A stretch of DNA of 64,000 nt, taken from assembly GCA_000149265.1 (NCBI GenBank), contig CH002963.1:311496-375495 (forward strand). The letters run 5' to 3'. Shown here in pieces: positions 31,448 to 43,139 of the stretch. Both the position numbers and the translations under genes were made by a program. Source of the DNA: Ciona savignyi. Lineage: Eukaryota; Chordata; Ascidiacea; Phlebobranchia; Cionidae. The notes below the pieces were generated by a model, which did no database searches, was not told where the DNA came from, and worked only from the letters and a program-made list of their open reading frames with translations. How positions within the stretch are numbered: the stretch's first letter is position 1; each line of letters starts with the position of its first letter.

Positions 31448-31610
31448 CTGGATTGAGTTTCGACACCACGATGGGCTCGTTACTAAAGCCACTTTTAATA
31501 AATGAGCGGTTTTTGAATCGGTCGCTTTAACAATTCTACCATATTTTTTTCGGGACTGCGTTTTGAACCCATGATGATTTCGTTAATAATTCCGTTTTGT
31601 TTACATTTCA
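31448..31610 (-). repeat. Family A SINE plus a partial second copy
   Basis: GTTTCGACACCACGATGGGC with GCTTTAACAATTCTACCAT, followed by a partial copy (TTTTGAACCCATGATGATTT). Confidence 0.6.
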
Positions 31611-31727
31611 GTATATTGTACGAAAAATGCCGTTCCTGTGTACGATAAACCAGCACTAAATAACACAGCATATTTTAAAAATTAGTTGGAACAGTGAAAA
31701 CCTAACGAAGTTTTCTTTGTTTTTTTA

Positions 31728-31830
31728 TTGGTTTTAGTTTCGAAACCAGAGAGGGATACTTTCTAATGTCGTTTTTTTATGGAAGTCTATGTATCGGTCG
31801 CGTTAACCATTCCACCACACGACCGTTCAT
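31728..31830 (-). repeat. Family A SINE
   Basis: GTTTCGAAACCAGAGAGGG and CGCGTTAACCATTCCACCAC. Confidence 0.65.
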
Positions 31831-32659
31831 GATCGCCTTATATCCAACACCACTCGTAAGTAGTCGCAGGCCGTCTACTGTGCGGTCGTACGCCTGGCAG
31901 CCACATGTGCATTTGATAACGCTCAGCCAACAGAGTAACCTTTACTATTTACCCAAAGAAACGGTGTACGTCATAGCGCATTAACTTTAACGCTGACCTT
32001 ACTATTGCCTTGGTTTTGAGCCCCTAAAGCAAACACTGCTTTTTGTGTCTTAATCCTTATTTAGATTATTTGGCTTTGATTGCTATCAATACGTGTGAAA
32101 ATCCTTTGTAAAGTTCTCGCTTTGAAGATTTGAACCTTTTTCGTGATTTTCAACTTGGCTTTAACGCAAAAATATCTAAGAATAATCCAACTTTAAATAT
32201 TTTTGGTTTTGATTCTTCGCGTATTTTAACTTTGTCTTTAATGAGGTATTTAATCTTATCCATATGGTCGGACAAATAAAAAATCAGTTATCCATTAATA
32301 ATACTAAAACTATCTTTGTTTTTTTCATCAATATTGGACAAACAAGCATTCACGGCTAAACTAAATAAAAAACAAGAAATATTTCGCTTCAATTTTGTTT
32401 TATTATTCTTGTTGTTTTTCAATTTTGATTTCGTTTCTTTTTGATTTTCACTTTGGCTTTAATACTTCGCATAATCTCATACATATGGATAAACAAATTC
32501 AAAATAAATCGAACAAGAAATATTCCCTTTAAATTGTTTTCCAATTTAGGTTTCGATTTGACATGGTTGGGGTTATAAAAGGTTATGTTTTGTGGCAAAT
32601 TGCCTTTTTTCACTGATGCGTAATCTACTAGAGACATCGGTGACATCTGCAGCATAATG

Positions 32660-33160
32660 ACTATACTAGCGAGTCAGTATTTGACTCATACAGCTTCCAA
32701 TTGCAGCGTACATCGCGCTCCGCTTCGTGTAAGAGCCAGGACGCATTCGAATAGTTTCCGTGCATCGATACCGCCCGCGCTGCCTAATCGACTTCCTCTA
32801 CGTCAGAGCGCACGAGAAAGGAGGTAGAATACTTCCGCATTGGCCTCAACCACTGTCCGCTTTCGCGAAGACGCACAAGAGAATAGCATCGTGATTCCGC
32901 CCGGGCAGCTAAGCCTAAAAGGCGGCCGAAATCCGCGTGTCACCGGGCCTGACGTGTTGGTCTCAATCTTTTTCCGGTGGTCGCGCACTCCAAGTCTGCC
33001 TTGGCAGTCACCGTCGCTTTCAGCCGTGGGAACCGGTTGGGGGGTTCGCGTGCAAACCTACCTCATGACGTCACCACCAACCGGCTCCCCAATCCAGCAT
33101 CGACTATTTTCTAAATATAACAACGCTTTGGCGGAAGATACTCAGCTTGTTCGCCGAATT
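32660..33160. promoter_or_regulatory. Repeat-poor GC-richer island 3
   Basis: GC-rich relative to the flanks and includes the second 66-bp copy. Frames are open on both strands (32840-33172 plus, 32803-32988 minus), neither convincing. Candidate regulatory or non-coding-RNA segment. Confidence 0.2.
32929..32994 (-). repeat. 66-bp element, copy 2 (inverted)
   Basis: Reverse complement of copy 1 at 29579-29644. Inside the GC-richer island at 32660-33160. Confidence 0.85.
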
Positions 33161-33939
33161 AAAACAATTTAAATGTCGCTGGCTCACTTGTGGATTTCTT
33201 CGCACTATATAGGTCTACTTAACGACCGATATCTACCGTTGCATTTTGGCTCACAATCTCTTAAATTCTATTAAAACAGGGAAAAATACTTGAATTTGGG
33301 TCTTAACTAATGTGTGACCTTAATAAACCTATACGGTAGTCAAATGGTTTACGTTATTATGCTTGATATTTTCAGGGCTTGACTTCCTAAAGTCGTGGCC
33401 TTGGTTTCTATTTATTTCTGGCCTTTATAAGGTTACACCGTCCTTCTAACCCGTGCGCTTTATTTGTGGGAGGATAAATTTCGACGGATACCATGGTTTA
33501 TATTGAGATCGTAATGGCCGCTTAAACTCCATGCACCTTAAGCAGCGGAAGTCATGTCTTTATTTGGCGGTGGGAAGCCTTGCCACTATTCGGTTTTCGA
33601 GCTTGTCATCAGGTTTTAATGACGTCAGGAGGTTGAAAATCCCACAGAATAGGAGGTATTGGACAGAGCGATACAAGTCGGATTTCTCGGTGTGGCTACG
33701 ATTGATTGTTTTCACCGCAAACTGAATGTTGGTCACGACAGCCTTATGACCGCAACTGGAGTCGTGGTTTCTGCGTGAGAAGTCTGTTTTTGTGGTCTCT
33801 CAAAAAAACTATGTCTCGCTGTCGTTTTTTACAGACCCAAGTTCCGAATTCATGTTGGGTTTGTTACAAATTCATTTTTTTTATTACGAGAAGGCGCTTG
33901 TCAAGCTTTTTATGCACGAATATGTCACGTAATGTCGCG

Positions 33940-34047
33940 TACAGTCGTGTGGCCGAGTGGTTAACGCGACCGATAGTTTAAATGTTATAAAACGGCATTT
34001 CTAACGATTTGTCCTGTTTTCAAACCTTACCCTATTTTTAAAAAAAC
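33940..34047 (+). repeat. Family A SINE
   Basis: The head TCGTGTGGCCGAGTGGTTAA is the closest in the window to a serine/leucine-type tRNA A box. The B-box region is decayed. Confidence 0.7.
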
Positions 34048-34718
34048 AGAGATGAATTTAAATGTACAGTGAATTATTTCACGAAATATTTAAATCCGTA
34101 TTCGATAATCGGGTCGCGTTTGTATTAAAATTGAAGTTTTCTCACAATCCATGTCTCACATATAAACATGGCAAGAATGCACAAGACGACAGAAAAGTTT
34201 AACATCTAATCAGCTTTTGTATATACCTCGCATATACAGCCGCCGAAACCTCGAAAATCCGGTCGTTTTTCTTGGCTACGTCACGTTCGAATACACATCC
34301 GTTATCAGTGACAGCACTCTCTCTATGTCCGCGCCTGGATCTTGTATTTCGCTGTTGAGCTTCGATTACTTATTTCTCGCGCTTTGTTTGTCTCCTTATC
34401 TGGTCGAGTGTCGTCGAGGCGTAAATATTCGCAACCCCCCCCCCCCTCCCCACTTGAGCACCCGGGTTATCGCGTTTTCAGTAAACGTATGCTTGGATGT
34501 ACAATTAGCGGCTCTTGTCACCTCAAGCTACTGTTGGTTAAACCCTCGTACGTGCCGATGGTTGGACTACTCTGCCTCACGCGCACTGGTTTTAATTAGC
34601 ACTTCACCGAACTATTGACCGTGAGATTAATCTCTAAACACGGATGACATGATCTTTGCTCGGACGGACTTCCACGCACTCGAGTTATTTTTCGATTTCG
34701 AGTTATTTTAGAAGGGCA

Positions 34719-34927
34719 ACGCTAAAGGGGGAACGCGGGAAGGAGGAAAGGAGGGAAACTGCTCATTAAAACTATGGAAAGTAATTTTAACCCTGTCCTA
34801 AACAGTAATCTCAACCCCAGAAGTAACCCTAACTCCCACCCCATGTTTATAACTAACTCTAATGTCATAATCTTCATTTTAGTGTGTAGTTTCCCTCCTT
34901 TCCGCTTTCCCTCCTTTTAGTTTACCC
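34719..34927. repeat. Family C MITE copy 7, best preserved
   Basis: GCAACGCTAAAGGGGGAACG...GAAACTGCTCATTAAAA at the left is mirrored by TTTTAGTGTGTAGTTTCCCT...CTCCTTTTAGTTTACCCC at the right, giving inverted ends of about 50 bp. The interior has CTAACCC-like steps. Confidence 0.85.
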
Positions 34928-35360
34928 CATTTTAGAACGAACATGGGTCTTCGACCAAGCACATTACACAATCAAGTTCATAGTAGACGAAACTATGATA
35001 TGTTCGTTAGTGGATAAAGCACACAATATCGCAATAATAGAAAAGTGATTTTGTGTATACATTGACCAAACTAGACAAGTTACAATCATATACGACAGCT
35101 ATCGCATCGCCGATTGGAATCGTTATTTTCCAACCAAACAACCGTGGTGATAAAGTGCAGAGTGGAATACACACATCGCATGGGGCGACCACTCAAACGA
35201 TATCGGACGATAATCATTCCCGGGTCGTTAGATCGCGACATGTCCTTACCTGTGGAGACGTGATGAGTGGGTGGTACTTTAAGTTGTCTTTTTTTCAACA
35301 GGCTTTTTTCGAATAGGTATGAAACCATGAATGGCTCAAACCGTTTTTAAGCTTTTTATT

Positions 35361-36184
35361 TATTTTTATCAAACTAGGTTTTGAACCATGATGGATTCAT
35401 CACCAATTCCCTTTTATATGGAAATCGCTATGTGTATTGGTCTTGTTGACCATGAGACCACGCAACCATTTTTAGGTTGATTTTTTTATCAGGGTTGATT
35501 TCGAACCCATGATTAGCTCTTCACAAAGACTGTTTTAACGGAGTATACAGTACACAAATCTGTAGCGTTAACCATTCTACCACACGACAGTTATTGTTTG
35601 CTATTTTTATTTATTTTGACAGGGTTTTCGAAGCCCTGATGTACTATAATACTGTGTTTGTAAAGAATACTGCACATGAATCATACGCGTTAACCATTCG
35701 GTCAGACGACAGTCTTTTTAAGTTGACTTATTATTTATTTCTAACATGCTAGGCTCCGAATTGATAATGCGATTTTTTGGTGTCGAATTCGGTATATTTA
35801 GTTCAGTTTAGATTAGTTTATTTTTTTGTTTCCACGATGAAAACATAAATCAGGACTATTAAAAAAATGTATCGGTCGCGTTAACTATCTGTCAACACGG
35901 CTGTTCTTTAAGTTGCTTGAAAACACAACTGTCGTTCGAAATGTTTTTTTACCGGGCTAAGTTTCGAAACCAGTATGGGTTCGTCCCTAAGACCGTCCCC
36001 TATATAGAATTCGGTATATGAATCCGTCGCGTCAATTAACCATTCGGCCACACAACCGTTCGAATTTTATTTTTTTATTTCGAGCTTACTTTCGAACCCA
36101 TTAAGGTTTCGTCACTACGACCGTTTTTATTTAGAAGTCTGTATATGTATCGGTCGCTTTAACCATTCGGCCACACGACCGTAC
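35361..36184 (-). repeat. Cluster of six same-strand family A SINE copies
   Basis: Copies at about 35361-35468, 35490-35593, 35620-35715, 35868-35907 (head only), 35947-36062 and 36072-36184, all minus strand, each with a TTAACCATTCGGCC-like head and, except the head-only copy, a TTTCGAACCCATGA-like B-box region. A family D fragment (about 35812-35857) interrupts the row. Confidence 0.8.
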
Positions 36185-36185
36185 A

Positions 36186-36830
36186 ATACCGTTCGAAATT
36201 GACGAGGCTGTCACTGAGTGAAATCTCAAGTACCCCGTGTACCGGTAGTTGCGGTCGCACCAAGCGAGCTTGGAGGGCCTGGCTCCTAAACTGCAACATC
36301 GAATAATTAGTGGCGTGTTTGATCAGCTTCGTTGTCAAGTCCAAACGACTTCCTTCGCTTGGCGATGCCGCAGTCTTCGGCGGCCCTTGAAGCCCCGAAG
36401 AGCCGCGAAAGATGGAGTCAGATACTCGGCCTTACCATCTTTACATCTGCGCGGCGGCTGGTCTGGACACCGGCCAGCGAAAGCGTCTTAATTGGTGGAA
36501 TTCTCCTTCCGTGTGCTTGACGCACTGAAGTACTCGATAAGAGAGGGACGGGTGTTCGGTATAGGCCGAGCAAGGCAGGTGCTTTTCAGGAGATCGCGCA
36601 TCCTTTATCAACCTACACCACTTGTGTCTGTTTAACTCCGATTCTCGGAGACTGTAACGAGTCGACTGCCTTTCGACGAAGCGACCACTTTCTCGCCCTC
36701 GAAAATTGTCTCTTTTAGAATCCCACTCAATTAGCCGAGGAGACTCCTCGAAACAAGCGGCCCGGAAACGACTAAGTGTTTGCATGGGACCAACCCATTA
36801 TTCCAGCACTCTTCGAGTATTTTGTTGCTT
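36186..36830. promoter_or_regulatory. Repeat-free GC-richer island 4
   Basis: Starts exactly where the SINE cluster ends and is clearly richer in GC than its flanks. Frames up to 114 codons are open on both strands but none has splice sites or a known motif. It could be a conserved enhancer, a non-coding exon or a decayed gene. Confidence 0.25.
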
Positions 36831-37156
36831 GTCCACACTCCCTTATGTTTTAACGAGCTTGGAGTTTAGATAGAGCTATGTTTATTTGCTTGTTAGCCGT
36901 TACGCTCTTCTCTTGTGCGAGGTAAACATGGGCGAGGTTCGTTTCCTAACAAAACAGAGAGAACGACACAGTATGTTGATTTATAAAACGTACCCAATCT
37001 TATTAACCCCAGAAGTATTATGTATTTGGTGCCTTACGATTTACGCTTCCAATCTTGTATAGTAATGTAGCGACAACCCAATATTTGAAATAAAGTTCCG
37101 AGTTAACGGAGCCCTGACAACGTTCTTCGTTTAGCTTGTATATCCTGAAATATAGG

Positions 37157-37347
37157 TGAAAACTAAAATGAGGAAAAGTGGGAAGAAGGGAAACTGCACA
37201 CTAAAATAAAGATTATGGCATTAGAGTTATAGTATTGGATTGGAGTTAGGGTTATTTATGGGGTTTAGATTAGTGTTTAGGGCAGGGTTAAAATTAGTTT
37301 TCATAGTTTTAGTTAGCAGTTTCCCTCCTTTTCTTCTTTTAGTGTTG
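37157..37347. repeat. Family C MITE copy 8
   Basis: GGAAGAAGGGAAACTGCACA and TTAGCAGTTTCCCTCCTTTT are inverted. The interior runs TTAGGGTT-like on this strand, opposite to copies 6, 7 and 9. Confidence 0.75.
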
Positions 37348-37847
37348 CTCTGAAATATATTTTAGCTTGAATGGCAGTCCCATGATCAAACGGCTTTGAT
37401 GAGTTGACTTTCCTACCACACACGGCGCACGAGAGCTTCACAGGTCACACCCACATACCCCCCGCTATGTGGTTCGCCGTGATACGTAATCTGTGCAGTT
37501 TAAAACCACATCGCCGATTGAAATCCGCACGAGAATTAGTCCACAGCCATTTTGTCCGAGAGCAATTAGCCGAAGTGTAATCTGCACAACCAGTAATGTC
37601 GCTCCGATCACGCGAACGGGCTTAAGAGTACTTTGGCCTAAATTCATATATTGACCGGTTCGCCAAGCCTCGATATTAATCTTATTAATGTTGTTTTACT
37701 CAACTAACGATTGCAAGTTAATTGCCAACACAGCGTGTGTTTGGTCCCTATGTACACTTGGTATAAGGAACAGGCTCAAGACTTAAATAACATCAAATTT
37801 AATTAGTTAATTTTGATTTAATTTGTTTCGTTGAAATTTATTTTTAT

Positions 37848-38013
37848 TAATGTAAGGTTTAACGGCCACGTCGTTTTTTTCCTTAATTTGTAATGTGTCT
37901 ATCTACTGACGTGTTTTAACTACTGTAGTTTTGCCGTTTTAGCCTGTCTTCTTAATTTAAAATTACTGTTTTATTCTTCTTTATTGTAACGAAGGAGCGA
38001 AAAATAAACTAAA
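37848..38013 (+). repeat. Family D repeat
   Basis: TAATGTAAGGTTTAACGGCC, CTGACGTGTTTTAACTACTG and GTAACGAAGGAGCGAAAAAT: the best match to the copy at 16892. Confidence 0.75.
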
Positions 38014-38842
38014 CTAAAGGAAAACATTAGAAAGCAAGCTCGTGTTTTTGCTTTGATTTTAGCATCAACTGACCCCGTCTAATTGCGGACAATTTGGGTT
38101 TTCCGCGCAGAGGAAAAACGGAATAATGTCAATTAAAATAGTGGATCACCACATGCACAGGTACCAGCAGATGCGAGCTGGGTATCACCTGGGTTTGATT
38201 CCTGCTGCTAATTACAAGCACACCGCTTTAGTGTGGTGGTTATTAATGAGGGCATCGATAACCAAGCAGCGACATGTGTATCGTGTCACAATTTACCATT
38301 CAATCTTCTTCTGTGGTACCTTATGCAAGTGCGCATCGCATTGCGTTGACCTACGTTTCAACCCCCGTATGGGTAAAGCATGATAGCGTTTCAAATAGCG
38401 GAAATGTATTCTAACCTATGTATTTTTTTGTTTTTCTTCATTACAAGAAACAAGATGTTACGTATATGCAGGTAAAAAAATCATAAAAATCGAAAGAAAT
38501 ACAGTATAGTTATAACACGCCAATCAATACATTATATGACAGTTATCACAACAAGGAAAATGTCCATATTTATTTTGCCTGAATAATACAAAGTGTGGAT
38601 TAAACGCAAGTTTGCGCTACAAGCACATGTATTGCGTCATAACCTTTCACTTTAGCGCAATAATGTCATAGAAAATTGACGTCTATGTAAATAAATAAGA
38701 GAATCAGGTTAAAACGAAACAAAAGCAGTAATATTACGAAGTCAGTAAATACATTTTGTACAACGGGTTAAAAAAACGTGGTCGTATTTGTTAAGCTTGC
38801 GTCGTATTTGTTTTTGTTAGAAAAAAAGCATACTGTATGTTG

Positions 38843-39045
38843 GGCAACACTAAAAAAAGGGAAAGAGGGAAGGAGGGAAAATGTTCACTAAAACTATAAA
38901 AACTATTCCTAACCGTGGTCTAAGCACTAATCTTAACCCCAGAACTAACCCTAACTCCAACTACATGTTTAAAACTAACTCTAATGTCCTAATCTTTATT
39001 TTTTTCCCGTTTCCCGCATTTCCTCTTTCCATTCTTTTAGTTTTC
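38843..39045. repeat. Family C MITE copy 9
   Basis: GCAACACTAAAAAAAGGGAA start and TTCTTTTAGTTTTCCC end. The interior AACTAACCCTAACTCCAACT matches copy 7. Confidence 0.75.
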
Positions 39046-40203
39046 CCTTGTTCGTTTTTGAGAAAGATTGTGATCCAAACACGACATGCAATGTGAAAGA
39101 AACTTCCATTTTAGACGTCACGTCATGGAAAATTCGAGTTTCTGTTAATTGGCACCGATGTCTTGCTTCGTTGTTTTGAGAACTGCGTGTTAGGTGCATC
39201 AACACTCGGAGATATTGATAACATTTCCCAAAACAACACTTGCTATCGGTATCATTGGGAATGATAATTCTGCTTTCGGTGCAAAAACCTACGCCCGGCA
39301 TTAAGTGCTTAATGTGCAGGAATGTTTATTGGGAACGCGTGTTGACCTGGCCTACAAACCAATTATCATATGATGCATTTAAAATCATTACCAGTTTAAA
39401 TACTATTCCATTATTTTAGTTTATGTTAGAGGATATAGTATAACAAATGTTGAATATATTTTATGGGTATATAGCACGCTCACAATGTCGTATGTGGTAT
39501 GAGAATCTGTTAAGCGTTTAAACAGATTACTATTGTTTTCATTCGAGTTGAACATATAGACTGCGTATAAAGAATGTAGACTGGATAATGTGTGCATATC
39601 ACGCTTTTGAGAAGCTATTGTTTAAAATCCTCTTTTTGGCCATTAAGTCTCTTCGGGCAAGTGTAAAGAGGCCACCCTGTCCGCGCACTTGTTAATTCTT
39701 TTTGTTTTGCCACCAGCAGTATGCTACCCACACTCCCAGAACTATTATACTCCACAATATCAATATCAACCTATGCCTTGGCGCATTACAATGCTGGATA
39801 ATCCGGCTAATCTTAACTGAGAACAAATAAACAAATTGCTGGATTAGGGCAACTTGGCGTAATGGCGAGAAGTGAATGCGAGAGAGCTAAAATGACGCAA
39901 TATCTAATTCCTTGTAATGACTGGTCGGTTAAGGACGGCGTAATTTAATGTGATTTGTATCCACTACTGTTTTACGCCTAATTATCCGTCTTTAATTATC
40001 AGTGTGAAATGATTTTTTAAACGTTTTGAATATTCACAAAAATTTGTCTGCGGAAAACTTTGGAATACTCTTTAAAGCCAAACGTTTCCCCAAATTATGA
40101 GATTAAAATCTCGGTACGGTGCCACAATGGCGTTGATGGTTTAAATTAGAAGTTTTAATGCCGATTGCTACACAGCAGCTGGTGGACGTTTTCTTGCATT
40201 TTT

Positions 40204-40310
40204 TTAACGGCCCAAGTTTTAACCCAAGATATGCTCGTGACTAGTATCGTTTTTATATATAAGTCGGTTTATATATCGGTCGCGTTGACTATTCGGCCAC
40301 ATGACCGTAC
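40204..40310 (-). repeat. Family A SINE
   Basis: TTAACGGCCCAAGTTTTAAC and GCGTTGACTATTCGGCCACA. Confidence 0.65.
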
Positions 40311-40379
40311 TGTTCTTACAACTCTGGGTTGAAATAAGCGCAAACGAGACCAGTTTCAGCACGTGGTGAACGTTTTCTC

Positions 40380-41390
40380 AGCGCCCCGTTTTACGCCACG
40401 TAACGTTTTCTCTCGTTCAACTTATTTAAAAAATACACCCAACTTTTTAAAGCTCTGTGATTGGTTGTTTTAAATTGTTCACGTGACCCGAATTCATCCA
40501 ACACGCGGCGTGCATTAAAAACGACGGTTGCAACGTCTTGTGTTACGCCTCCTGGCCTTAACGTCAACTTAACAAATAATGATGTCGATTGCGACACGGA
40601 AATCTTTCATCTCCGAAGGGTGTCTCCGAAGTCGGATAAATTATGTTTAGAATTTCATACCAACTCGAAAAACAAGTCTGGCCGCTGCACCTGACCCCGG
40701 AGGAGGGTCTTACGCCTTCGCCAGAAAGTCAACTTAACCGTCCTCGCTTCTTACGCTCTTAAACGAATTTTCATTTTGCAAAAGGATATTTTGGAATATT
40801 AGCTTTGGTGCTAAAGTTCAAATCTATGTTTTTTGTAGCTGGCTTGTTACCTATAATTATCCAACGTTAAAATGACGCTGAGAAAGTTCGAAATCAGTCG
40901 AATCCGCGTTCGAGTTACTCATGACGTTTGAAACTGACATCCGCGTTTCCGAGAAGTCGCGCTCGCCAGAACGCGCTTTCCAGCCTGCTGGCACCTTGGG
41001 GGAAAGTTTCTGTTTTTCCTGCGACCGATTACCGAGTTTCGCAAGTGTTGTGTGGATTGTAGCTCCGGAAACATGTTCATTGCGCATACAGGCATATTGT
41101 TCCTGTCGCTGCGCAATGCGACAGGTGGCCTGTTGGCATCAGAAAGAGACCAAAGTGCACGCAACCCATTTGAACCTTTGCGAGACTAGCATCTGCTAGC
41201 ATCGTGCACAACCGACATGGTATCCACATATATCCTCATTATTTTAGCCAGGATTGCGCAAGGACGTTTTGCAACTAAATGCGGGACTATTAATAAATGA
41301 CGGATGGGGTTCGTTGCGACCTGTTCGATCGGTCGGTTGCGAACGCCTGCAACTAAAAACGCAGACAAAACGCAGTTTCAAAAATCTTAA
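40380..41390. promoter_or_regulatory. Repeat-free GC-richer island 5
   Basis: About 1 kb with raised GC. Overlapping ORFs occur on both strands (for example 40921-41199 plus, opposite 40857-41164 minus), without splice signals I trust. Candidate regulatory or untranslated sequence. Confidence 0.2.
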
Positions 41391-42332
41391 TGCTTAGTTT
41401 ATGTTTAGGGGGTAGGGGTGGCCATTTTGGGAAAACAACTCTAGGTATGACCATTAAAACCGCCTAAATCAATGGTGACCGCAAAGTTATTGCGCAATTA
41501 CATTATCTTCAGGAAAAAACCTTATGAAAAGGTAACACACGTCTATCTTACAACGAATAATTCGGCACAAAAGGATTTATTTTGTAACATACTTAAAAAA
41601 TATTGAATTTAAATTTTATAAATCCGTCTCATATTGTATAGATTCCAACTGTCATAATCTGGTAATTGTAGAGTAAATAGTAATTCCCCAAATACACGCT
41701 TTAATCGCTGGTGACATAATCTCCTCGGTTGTATGAACACATTGCAGCTATGACATGGTGCGCACAGTCTTAAAGACTCCCACGAGTTTGCTAATCGTTA
41801 GCTCGAATATTCAGTAAGTGCATATCGAGCCGTTTAACCTAATTTTTAACGCTGATGAATGGTTGTTATTGCTGATTAGGGGTAACGTGCCCTTGTGGAT
41901 ATACGTATACACCAAGACAGCGATAACTATAACTTTAACGGTTCAACGCGATCTAATATGTTGAAAAATGTTAAATATACGCGAAAATTAACAACCAGTT
42001 TCAGTCCAAATCATCCCTACGTATTCGTAGGGGAAATAAATCCGCGTGATTTTAGACAAGACACGCAACCTACGACCTCGTGGACGTGATTTGCCAAGTG
42101 ATAAAGTTATTATGGAGGCGACTTGGTAAAAGCTGAGTAAATACGACCGCGTAATTTACACCCAATATTACAATAAACCCCGATCTTATAAAGATGCGCA
42201 GAAATATCCGAACAACAGGTGTACGAAACAGCAAATCGACGACAAGTTTGATAGGTTTTGGTTGGGATGAATACGCTTTGCTCAAAGTTGGCATTATCAC
42301 TGGCTTGTGGTGGCGTAAGATGCATTATACCA

Positions 42333-42640
42333 TTGTACGTTGTGACCGAGTGGTTAACATGGTTAAGTAATGTACAGCATTATATGCAAAAAGGGATTTT
42401 ACACAGACAAACAGCTTTTGCAACTTGGCTCGTGAAAATAAAAGAATTTGTCGGTGAACATTGTACGAATGTTTACCGCAAAAAAGTTGACAAATCCACA
42501 ATTATTAGAAATATTTATCCCGTGTCCTTTGGTCGTGTTATATGGACCCGAATGATTAACGCGAACGATTCATATACTTTTTCTACATATAATATTTCTT
42601 CGTGATAAGCAAATCTTGGGTTCGAAACTTAGGCCGTTAA
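42333..42640 (+). repeat. Two diverged family A SINEs
   Basis: Heads at about 42343 (GTGACCGAGTGGTTAACATG) and 42541. Only the second keeps the CTTGGGTTCGAAACTTAGGC B-box region. Confidence 0.55.
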
Positions 42641-43139
42641 AATGCCCTTGTACGCCAGTTGCATATTTGCTTCCTACGAACGGTTGTCAATTGAAATATG
42701 TAGGACTTCATAAAAAGGAGTCGATTTGCGTGGATTTATCGCTTCGGGTTCACACGCGTTGGTAAAGTCTGCACCTGGCACAGGCAAAACAGACAAAACG
42801 CGGCTTCAAAAATTCGATAATGTCTTGTGACGTTTCGATTGGGATTAACCAGTCCTTCGTTCCATACTCGTGCTGTGCCTCTGTTTCATGTAGCTCCGTG
42901 TCAGGATGAGCGTTTTCCAGTAGAAACAACAGAGTTCAGCGTGTCCCAACTTGCTACACCCACGGCAATTGTCAAGTGACATCGTTTAGGCTGAGGTGTC
43001 TGTTTATTTTTGTTTGATTACTACGGCGAACGGGGGTTCAATTCACGGCCGCGAAACATCTCTTATCTAATCGTCCGCCTCGTAAAAAGTTGTTGATTTA
43101 ATCCCAACATTCTCACGCCCGTATAAAACAGGAATATTC

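Noticed and set aside
34217-34618. 133-codon open frame in the desert
   Set aside because: No ATG start, a poly-C run in the middle, a second open frame over the same DNA and no recognisable family.
38126-38383. ATG frame of 85 codons after an acceptor-like CCGCGCAG
   Set aside because: No plausible partner exon and no family resemblance; it lies just after a family D repeat.
40857-41199. Overlapping ORFs on both strands, one Cys-rich
   Set aside because: Three mutually overlapping frames in GC-richer DNA are expected by chance; no splice sites or known motif.
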